From contig JANEMG010000202.1 of NCBI GenBank assembly GCA_024511045.1, forward strand, positions 1-5,107: 5,107 nucleotides of DNA, in the 5' to 3' direction. Position numbers and translations under genes: made by a program. Of the stretch, positions 1-5,107 are shown piece by piece. The DNA comes from Gammaproteobacteria bacterium (GTDB lineage: Bacteria > Pseudomonadota > Gammaproteobacteria > Methylococcales > Methylomonadaceae). The notes under the pieces are model-generated. The model made no database searches and was not told where the DNA came from. It saw only the letters and a list, made by a program, of their open reading frames with translations. How positions within the stretch are numbered: position 1 is the stretch's first letter; each line of letters starts with the position of its first letter.

Positions 1-595
1 TTTCGATGGCTCTGGCGGTCAGCAGCGGCAGCCAGTGATGCTTGCCGGTATGCAGAAAAAATGCCGCAGGGACGAAGATGATCTCCGCCCCTTTCGTCGT
101 CAGCGCCTGGTACAGTTCCGGGAAACGAAGGTCATAGCAGATACTGAAACCGATTTTCCCGACTCTGTGATCGACCACGACCGGCCTGTCACCCGGCCTG
201 ATGCCCTGGGACTCGTTATAGCCCAGGGCCGGGGCATCACACATATAGATCTTCCTGTACACTGCGTCGATCCCGCCCTGCCGGTTTATCAACACCGAGG
301 TGTTATACAAATGCCGATCGTCGGCGGCGATTTTTTCATAGATGCTCCCCAGCAGCAGATCGACAGCGAAGTTCCGGGCATATTCCCGGAAGGTCTGCAC
401 GACATCACCTTCCAGGGTCTGGGCAACCCGGTGTTTCTCCTGGTGATCATTCCCCACATAGAGAAACGTTTCGGGAAAGGCGATCAGATCCAGGTCTTCC
501 CGGCTGCCCTGCTCGATCTGCTGCCTGGCAAAGCGCATGTTTTCCCGCAAATCAGCGCTGGAGTTCATTTGCACGATGCCGATTCTATGTTTCAT
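1..595 (-). CDS. Carbon-nitrogen hydrolase, Nit/nitrilase family (C-terminus beyond window)
   Basis: The minus-strand frame stays open for 198 codons from ATG at 595 to the window edge. It is a nitrilase-superfamily amidase. The catalytic triad is visible: Glu42 in AFPETF, Lys115 in YRKIY, and Cys153 in ICYDLRFPELY. The opening IGIVQMNS strand and the late motifs PAAF..HTGKHHW and LLTARAIE are also typical. Family members are about 270 residues, so roughly 70 are missing beyond the edge. The motifs most resemble the Nit1/Nit2 branch (omega-amidase or deaminated-glutathione amidase), which act in the cytosol on small amides, but the substrate cannot be fixed from sequence. No signal peptide is seen. 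GGAGAAG lies 9 bases before the ATG, which supports this start. It follows the PhoX-like gene by 85 bases on the same strand. Unlike its upstream neighbours, its frame is unbroken. Confidence 0.93.
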   Translation of the reverse strand, partial: MKHRIGIVQMNSSADLRENMRFARQQIEQGSREDLDLIAFPETFLYVGNDHQEKHRVAQTLEGDVVQTFREYARNFAVDLLLGSIYEKIAADDRHLYNTSVLINRQGGIDAVYRKIYMCDAPALGYNESQGIRPGDRPVVVDHRVGKIGFSICYDLRFPELYQALTTKGAEIIFVPAAFFLHTGKHHWLPLLTARAIE

Positions 596-604
596 GGAAA
601 CATT

Positions 605-611
605 CTTCTCC
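605..611 (-). promoter_or_regulatory. Ribosome binding site of the Nit-family gene
   Basis: GGAGAAG on the minus strand, 9 bases before the ATG at 595. It favours that ATG over nearby out-of-frame ATG triplets in the same leader. Confidence 0.65.
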
Positions 612-680
612 CATATTGCTTGTGCAGACCCAGGAGGTGGCAGAATTGTGCGAAAGAGTCACCCATTAGCCTGCCGTTGA

Positions 681-1874
681 CTATTCACCTGCCGGTGAGC
701 TTTGACGACCATTGAAGTGTTTCAGAAACGGCCCTGCTACTTCGAATGTCACACCACCCTTCAATCGCCCTATCACGCCTCTTTGGGAACTGAAATACAA
801 TCGCGACTTGTCCGGGCTGAGCGCCGCCCCGCTGATTTCAGAAAAATAGTATCCGACCAGCTGCAGAACCGGTTTTATCTCGCCCGCGGGAGTAATGGCG
901 ACGATCTGCATATCGCCGCCATCCTCGCACACCAGCAGGGTATCGTCATACATGGTCAGCGCATCGACCCCGGTCAATACCGGTGAATCCATCCATGCCG
1001 CCGCATAGAACAGCGATATTTTCTGTGCGGCAATGTCATACATCCAGATACGATCGTAGCCCTTGGTATCGAAATAGATTTTCCCCTGGTGATAGACGAT
1101 GCCCTCGCCGCCATTGAAACGCGCAGCAGTCGGCACCTGTCTTCTGGTCGGCCGGGTTGCGGCCGAAGGATCAGGGACTTTTTGCTATGCGACGCGACCC
1201 GATGCGTCGACCACGGCGGCTTCCAGAATGCCATGCTCGAGATCCGGCCTGCCCTCTGCCACGCTGGCCGGCCGATAGCGGTAGAAACAGCTGTCTTCTT
1301 CGTCCTCGGTCAAGTACAGCGTCAGTGAATCCGGATCGACTACCGCGGATTCATGCCGGAACACGCCCAATGCCGGCCTGGCCACTGCACGTTTCTCGCC
1401 CAGGGGATCGCACTCCCATACGATGCCCCTGGAGACTTCCTCGCAGGACAGCCAGGTACGCCAGGGTGTGATGCAGCCGTCGCAATTGCGGTTCGTCCCC
1501 TGCAGGATGGCACAGGCGGTGACGATCTGCCCTCCACTGTCACACAGGATCGCAGCAACGCCGCCCTTTCCATGGTCGAGCTCACTGTTCGAAACATAGA
1601 TCCAGCCACCGTCTTCGACCGGCAGGACACCGCCGCCATCGGGGCCCGCGTGCCAGACATAGGCCGTATTTTCCACGCGGCTGCCGGAACGGGCAATAAT
1701 GCGGGAGCTGCAGTTGGGCGGCAGCAGCAGACCATTGCTGTCGGGTACCGGGCTCAACCCTTCCACCTGATAGGTCTGCTTGCAGGAAGACAGAAGCGCA
1801 GGCATCGCAGCGGCGGCATATAACAACCCGCCATTTCTCAGGAATCGTCTTCTGCTGTCATTGATTTCATTCAT
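681..1874 (-). pseudogene. PhoX-like (DUF839) Tat-exported lipoprotein, interrupted by an in-frame TAG
   Basis: One continuous frame of 397 residues with an internal TAG at codon 230. The halves (1874-1185 and about 1184-681) are in the same frame, so only the stop separates them. The N-terminus is a twin-arginine signal (SRRRFLR, residues 7-13), a hydrophobic stretch (17-28) and a lipobox-like LSSC with Cys31, so export by Tat and lipidation are inferred. DUF839/PhoX motifs follow: NCDGCITPWRTWLSCEE (130-146), RHES (173-176) and YLTEDEE (187-193). After the TAG come VPDP, FNGGEGI (253-259) and YFDTKG (267-272). PhoX enzymes are periplasmic calcium/iron phosphatases. This is the short form, so phosphatase activity is not assured. 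ATG 1874 was chosen because the Tat motif follows at once; GTG 1886 is in frame. Neither start has a strong ribosome site. Either a nonsense allele or a recoded gene. Confidence 0.8.
1185..1187 (-). other. Internal in-frame TAG in the PhoX-like gene
   Basis: The minus strand reads GTC GCA TAG CAA AAA GTC CCT GAT, that is V-A-stop-Q-K-V-P-D, with clear DUF839 sequence on both sides. In my memory of the family a Trp is common just before the VPDP segment, so TGG to TAG by one base change is the simplest origin; CAG to TAG is also possible. The next in-frame start is GTG at 1136, without a ribosome site, so an independent C-terminal product is unlikely. Confidence 0.85.
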
Positions 1875-2000
1875 GGTCACAATCACTCACGGAACAATAT
1901 TGCGCCGCATCCCTGCATTTTTATTCTGACAGCAATTCCGGCGAATGCAAACAGGGAAGCCGCACCCTGTTGCTGTGATCCTACAGAGACAAGTCTGGAT
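1875..2000 (-). other. Spacer between the small gene and the PhoX-like gene
   Basis: This 126-base stretch holds a nested inverted repeat (1929-1976) and an A-rich tract (AATAAAAATG on the minus strand) shortly upstream of the PhoX-like start. No gene is supported. A promoter for the PhoX-like gene may lie here, but no convincing -35/-10 pair with normal spacing was found. Confidence 0.4.
1929..1976 (-). repeat. Nested inverted repeat (potential stem-loop) upstream of the PhoX-like gene
   Basis: Inner arms AACAGGG (1950-1956) and CCCTGTT (1965-1971) are perfect complements around an eight-base loop. Outer arms ACAGCAA (1929-1935) and TTGCTGT (1970-1976) are also perfect complements and share two bases with the inner arm. 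No run of T follows on the minus strand, so it is not a standard intrinsic terminator. It could be an RNA leader structure, a weak terminator or an operator. Confidence 0.5.
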
Positions 2001-2294
2001 CTATTGCAACGAATTGACGAAATTCTGGAATTCGGCCAGATTCACCCGCCACCGATATATGTTAGTGCTGCCATTGGGCCGGCATTCATCGGGAGGACGT
2101 CCCAGTACTTCGGCAATATAGGCACGCATTCTCTCACTGGTGCAGCCCAGGCGATTGACCCCAGGCACCCTCTCGATATCAAACATTGCGCCGATTTTAT
2201 ATGATTTGAAATGAAAAAAAAGTTCTGTCTGGATTGTCGTTGATGGCATCGCTGCGCACGCAGTTCTCAAAAACCGGTTCTTTAATCCCTCCAA
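2001..2294 (-). CDS. Small hypothetical protein with uncertain N-terminus
   Basis: I do not recognise this protein. The credible part is the last 61 residues, from ATG 2186 (MFDIERVPGV...) to TAG at 2001; it is soluble, with a Ser-Glu-Arg-Met helix-like segment, GRPPDEC, and an ending rich in aromatic and Asn residues (NIYRWRV, FQNFV). No signal peptide or membrane segment is seen. The start is a problem. ATG 2186 has no ribosome site. The frame is open back to TTG 2294, but that codon overlaps the only good Shine-Dalgarno sequence (GGAGGG, 2287-2292). Another frame after that site, from ATT 2286 or GTG 2259, gives plausible protein that joins this one if one base is dropped from the eight-T run at 2214-2221, yielding about 85-94 residues. 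The gene begins only 6 bases after the VIT/VWA stop, suggesting co-transcription. Confidence 0.5.
   Translation of the reverse strand: MEGLKNRFLRTACAAMPSTTIQTELFFHFKSYKIGAMFDIERVPGVNRLGCTSERMRAYIAEVLGRPPDECRPNGSTNIYRWRVNLAEFQNFVNSLQ
2287..2292 (-). promoter_or_regulatory. Shine-Dalgarno-like GGAGGG without a properly spaced start codon
   Basis: GGAGGG on the minus strand lies just after the VIT/VWA stop and before the small gene. No ATG, GTG or TTG falls 4-12 bases downstream. This suggests the true start of the small gene has been altered or is non-canonical. Confidence 0.45.
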
Positions 2295-2785
2295 ATTTCG
2301 TCAGCTGTTTTCAGAATAACCGGCCTTCTGCTGGTTGTCGCCGATTTCGACAAACAATCCCTTCATGGTCTGCAGATCGGCATCATCGATTCTTTGCTTT
2401 TTCCGTCGCCGCCTGATCATCTTTTGCGTTTCCCCGGTAAAAACACCGTCTTTCGCGGAAAGCATCCACAGGTAAAAGAACGCCGCGATGAGTTGTTGAT
2501 CTGTCACCTGGTCAGAAATATACCGCCGGTATTCCTGCAGTTTTTCCAGCACCTGTTGGTGAACGCCGAATGCCTTCAGGTCCTGCAATGATTTGGCTTT
2601 GAGGATGCGTTTCATTTCTACCGGCTCCCGACATTTCCAGAGCGCATCGGCCGGCATGATCTGCCCGGAAATACCCTGCATCGCGGCCATGTAATCACTG
2701 TCCCATGTCAGTGCCTCTTCAAAGTCAGCTTTTTCCCAATGCCTTTTGACATAGCATGCCATCTCGTGCATGGATGTATCAGCCA

Positions 2786-2806
2786 TGCTGTAAAATACCC
2801 CCTCTT
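2786..2806 (-). promoter_or_regulatory. Possible internal ribosome site and start for the C-terminal tail of the VIT/VWA gene
   Basis: AAGAGGGGG (2798-2806) lies 11 bases before ATG 2784-2786, which is in the shifted frame and would start a separate 161-residue protein (MADTSMHEMAC...) ending at 2301. The first frame continues to 2708, so the two frames overlap here. The tail could therefore be a separate overlapping gene instead of a frameshifted extension, although sequence just upstream of the ATG also reads as protein continuous with GWGGLG. Confidence 0.3.
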
Positions 2807-2827
2807 CATGAGCACCCGCCCGGCCAA

Positions 2828-2834
2828 GCCCCCC
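2828..2834 (-). other. Slippery heptamer G GGG GGC at the frame change
   Basis: The minus strand reads TGG GGG GGC TTG in the first frame. G GGG GGC fits the X XXY YYZ pattern for -1 slippage, and slipping by one base there moves exactly into the frame encoding the rest of the protein. No obvious stimulating hairpin was seen just downstream. A one-base insertion or deletion, or a sequence error in the seven-G run, gives the same picture. Confidence 0.5.
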
Positions 2835-4087
2835 CAGCCCGACGCCAGCATGACCGGGACCTTGCGCAAATCCGGCATGCCATCGCTTTTCAGTTCCCCG
2901 GGACGGACCTCGGTAACCAGGTATGCCGTGTGTTCGGACAGCAACTGGTATTCGCTGGCAATCTTGACGATGGCATCCCGTGATTCCTGCTCCTGCATGC
3001 GGGCATTGGCGGCCAACCGCGCCAGGATATCGCTGCCGCCGGTCTCCGACCGCACTTGCAGGGGTACAACCTGCCGACACTCCGCGCCGTTGCCGAAATC
3101 CACCTGCAATGCCACGGAACCGGCCGGCTTTTCCGGAAACCGGGCAAAAACATGCAGGGTGTCGCCGGCAAACAACGGCTTCAGCTGCTGCTGCCATTCA
3201 GGTTCTGCAGGCCAGCGGATTTCCAGGGATTGCGCCCGGGGCAGATGGATGCGCTTGAAGTGGCGTTCGATTTTTTCCGCCATTCCTTCCTCCGGATTCC
3301 CCAACTCGCAGGCGCCCCCGGTCTGTTCGGCCAGTTCCCGCACCAGGCGTTCGGAAACCGAACTGCCGACGCCGACACTGAAAATCCGCTGCCAGGTCGC
3401 ATTGGCCAGATCGATGATGGCCCGGGAGCGCGACTCTTCACCCGCAGCATCCCACACCTCGCCGTCGGTAATCAGCAGGAGATCGGCTGGTCGTTCATCG
3501 TTTTCCATTTGCAGGGTTTCCTGCAGCGCGGCAAAAATCTCGGTGCCTCCCAAATCGGCATCCATGCGCGCCAGCATTTCCCTGGCGCGGGCGATATTGG
3601 CTGCCGTGGCTGCAACAGGTGCGGCGATGTCCTTCGCAATATGGCTGCCGAAACGGATCAGGGAAAAACGGTCCATCGGCCGCAGGCCGTCGATAATATT
3701 GAGCAACGCGATTCTGGCCTGGGCGATGGAATCACCCAACATGGAACCGGAACAATCCACCAGAATCTTGAAAATACGTGGAGAAACGGCAGCATCCTGT
3801 CCAGCAACTTCCGGAAGTTCGGTGCAGAAGGAAGCCAGCGCCGCATAATGGTCGCCATCCGGAGCGCAAACGGCGCTGACCTTTTCGCCGCCATAGTGCA
3901 TCAGCAGGATCAGGTCACGATCCAGAAAGCCCCTGCCATCCTGCAGTTGAATCCGGGTGTGCTCTGGCAGTTCCTGAATATCTATGGCATGCGAGGGACA
4001 CTGGAATTGCGCCTGCCTGAGCAGCCCCTTCACTTTCAGGGTGAAGGTATAGAGATGTTCGACGGCCAGATCGGCTTCCGGAACCTG

Positions 4088-4090
4088 CTA
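4088..4090 (-). other. Internal in-frame TAG in the VIT/VWA gene
   Basis: The minus strand reads CTG GAA CCC TAG CAG GTT CCG GAA, in the segment just after the VIT domain (SPRYGRPALEP-stop-QVPEADL). The frame continues unbroken for more than 400 codons afterwards, through the complete VWA domain. CAG to TAG is a single-base path. The next in-frame start, GTG 4033, has no ribosome site. Confidence 0.85.
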
Positions 4091-4578
4091 GGGTTCCAGG
4101 GCAGGCCGTCCATAACGCGGCGACACCACGGTGGGCAGATGCCACCTCAGTATATCGCCTGTCCAGTGATGCAGCTGGGCATAGCGGAACTCGATGACGG
4201 CGGTTTCGCCAGCCAGCAGATTGCCGACATTGACGGTAAACATGCCGGGTTCCAGCTGCTGCAGCATGATCGCGGCATCGCCGTCGGTTACCGCCTGCTC
4301 GTATTGATCCTCGGCCTGCTGACGTTCCTGGACGGTTCCCTGCAGCTGCCTGTCGCCCAATTTTACGGAAAACTCCAGCAGCACCGCATCCAGCGGCAGG
4401 GGAAAAGTATAGACCGCCTCGATCGCTTGTACTTCATCGTTCTGGTAGGTCTGTGAAATGACGACTTCGGAAAGCAGGTCCTGCACCTGCGCATCGACAT
4501 GCATCCCCTGCAGAGGGACACTGGCCAGATTGTCTGGACAGTAAAGACCATATTGTTCTTCTTGTATTCTCATGTTCG

Positions 4579-5046
4579 TTATTCCTCTTTGTTTTTTATT
4601 TCAGCATACAGGGCCGTTATCCTCTGGAAAAAAAGCCGCACCTGCTCCGGGTCCAGTCCGGCCTGGCCGGATTCAACATGAATTTCAACCCCGTTGTCCA
4701 CGGTCAGATGACTCCAGACTTCCACCTGTCCCGCCTGACGGCGGGGCAGAAAATCTTCCGGTTCCTGCTGCTGCCGCAGCAGTTCATGGATGCGCTGCAA
4801 GGACAATCCGGCCTTTCGCCATTTGTTGATGGCCAGCAATTGCTCGACATGGCGTTCTGTGTAGTGAGCCCCTCGCCGCTGGCCTATGGGGCGGTCCATC
4901 AGATCATTCTGGATATAGAAACGGACGGTGCGTTTGGATGTATCGGTCAGCACACATAATTCGTCCAGACTGAATTTCTTTTCCTGGGAGGTAAATGCAA
5001 AACTCGAAAAACCAGTGAATTTTTTGGCTAACTGGCGCCAAAACAA
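4579..5046 (-). CDS. MerR-like transcriptional regulator
   Basis: The frame of up to 155 residues ends in TAA at 4579. A MerR-type winged helix-turn-helix is clear: KFSLDELCVLTDTSKRTVRFYIQ (about 24-46), the wing DLMDRPIGQRRGAHYT (49-63) and the second helical pair HVEQLLAINKWRKAGLSLQRIHELL (66-90). The C-terminal part (WSHLTVDNGVEIHVE, then a helix) is probably a dimer or effector region; no metal-binding cysteine cluster is present. It lies 5 bases upstream of the VIT/VWA gene, whose ribosome site overlaps its last codons, so it probably regulates that operon. The start is unclear: TTG 5046 is the only in-frame conventional start before the domain and lacks a ribosome site, and residues 1-20 do not look like the family. 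No in-frame ATG precedes the helix-turn-helix. The true start may be non-canonical or lost. Confidence 0.8.
   Translation of the reverse strand: MFWRQLAKKFTGFSSFAFTSQEKKFSLDELCVLTDTSKRTVRFYIQNDLMDRPIGQRRGAHYTERHVEQLLAINKWRKAGLSLQRIHELLRQQQEPEDFLPRRQAGQVEVWSHLTVDNGVEIHVESGQAGLDPEQVRLFFQRITALYAEIKNKEE
4583..4588 (-). promoter_or_regulatory. Ribosome binding site of the VIT/VWA gene
   Basis: AGAGGA on the minus strand, 9 bases before ATG 4573 and inside the final codons (AAA GAG GAA TAA) of the MerR-like gene. This arrangement suggests translational coupling. Confidence 0.7.
5022..5043. repeat. Inverted repeat near the 5' end of the MerR-like gene
   Basis: TTTTGGC (5022-5028) and GCCAAAA (5037-5043) are perfect complements separated by 8 bases; the second arm includes part of the palindrome TGGCGCCA (5033-5040). 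It overlaps the doubtful first codons of the MerR-like frame. If the real start is further downstream, this is a reasonable autoregulatory operator candidate; no T-tract makes it a terminator. Confidence 0.4.
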
Positions 5047-5107
5047 GGGGATAAGGAGGGGCGTGTCTGGTGCCTATTTGTTATGATAGGCGCTCCAAAA
5101 CTCAATA

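Larger units (their letters stand above)
2301..4573 (-). pseudogene. VIT + VWA domain protein, interrupted by an in-frame TAG and a -1 frame change
   Basis: Reconstructed length is 757 residues. A VIT domain (about 14-146) shows YTFPLPLDA, AEDQYEQAV and FTVNVGNL. The VWA domain (about 267-425) has a complete metal-ion site: DCSGS (D273, S275, S277), T344 in GGTEIF and D370 in LITDGE. A beta-rich linker follows, then RKVPVMLASGWGG, then a helical charged tail with a basic cluster RRRRKK (721-726). Bacterial VIT/VWA proteins are presumed metal-dependent adhesion or scaffold proteins, and the role is unknown. No signal peptide is seen, so it is likely cytoplasmic. Two defects exist: TAG at codon 162, in the same frame on both sides, and a shift to the -1 frame at a G7 run near residue 581. 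Without the shift the product stops at 2708. ATG 4573 is supported by AGAGGA 9 bases upstream. It lies 5 bases after the MerR-like gene. Confidence 0.8.

Noticed and set aside
684..699. TCACC-TGCC-GGTGA hairpin at the end of the PhoX-like gene
   Set aside because: The stem is only five base pairs, lies inside the coding end and is not followed by a T-tract on the minus strand, so a terminator is not supported.
35..715. A 226-codon plus-strand frame
   Set aside because: It is antisense to the Nit-family gene, which has an intact catalytic triad and ribosome site on the minus strand.
1353..1823. A 156-codon plus-strand frame
   Set aside because: It is a shadow of the PhoX-like gene, which shows Tat and DUF839 motifs on the minus strand.
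1910..1955. Possible sigma-70 promoter (TTGCAT with an AATAAAAAT-like -10)
   Set aside because: Spacings of 18-21 bases and poor -10 matches make it no better than chance.
2739..3848. A 369-codon plus-strand frame
   Set aside because: Its Ser/Ala/Arg-rich translation is typical of an antisense shadow of a GC-rich gene, and it overlaps the same VIT/VWA coding sequence.
4088..4090. Reading the TAG as pyrrolysine
   Set aside because: The gene is not a methylamine methyltransferase and no pyl genes are in the window. It was kept only as a test within the recoding finding.
3056..4456. A 466-codon uninterrupted plus-strand frame, the longest unbroken frame in the window
   Set aside because: It lies antisense to the VIT/VWA gene, whose minus-strand product has clear domains and a complete metal-ion site. 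The plus-strand translation has no recognisable family and no ribosome site.

Overview
The window is gene-dense and essentially all coding is on the minus strand. The base composition is moderately GC-rich by eye. The proteins look Gram-negative: a twin-arginine lipoprotein leader, a PhoX/DUF839 protein, a Nit-type amidase and a VIT/VWA protein with a MerR-like partner. A proteobacterium, perhaps a gammaproteobacterium, is the best guess, but nothing here fixes the taxon.

Layout in the direction of transcription, from high to low coordinates. (1) 5046-4579: MerR-like regulator with a poorly defined start. (2) 4573-2301: a VIT + VWA-domain protein of about 757 residues, five bases after the regulator and with its ribosome binding site inside the regulator's last codons, so the two form an operon. 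(3) 2294-2001: a small unrecognised gene whose N-terminus is uncertain. (4) A 126-base spacer containing a strong inverted repeat. (5) 1874-681: a PhoX-like (DUF839) Tat-exported putative lipoprotein. (6) 595 to the window edge: a carbon-nitrogen hydrolase (nitrilase/Nit family) with an intact E-K-C triad, cut by the window end. No tRNA, rRNA, CRISPR array or insertion sequence was seen.

The striking feature is that reading frames are broken in two and possibly three neighbouring genes, while the protein sequence on both sides of each break is well conserved. The PhoX-like gene has an in-frame TAG at codon 230. The VIT/VWA gene has an in-frame TAG at codon 162 and later changes to the -1 frame at a seven-G run that forms a canonical slippery heptamer (G GGG GGC). 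The small gene can be joined to a plausible upstream frame by removing one base from an eight-T run. Both internal TAG codons are followed by CAR (CAA, CAG). Three explanations compete: recent gene decay, sequence error (more likely at the homopolymers than at the TAGs), or recoding (amber readthrough and programmed -1 frameshifting). TAG also appears to terminate two genes here, which argues against simple genome-wide reassignment. Decay or error is the most economical reading, but the pattern deserves checking.
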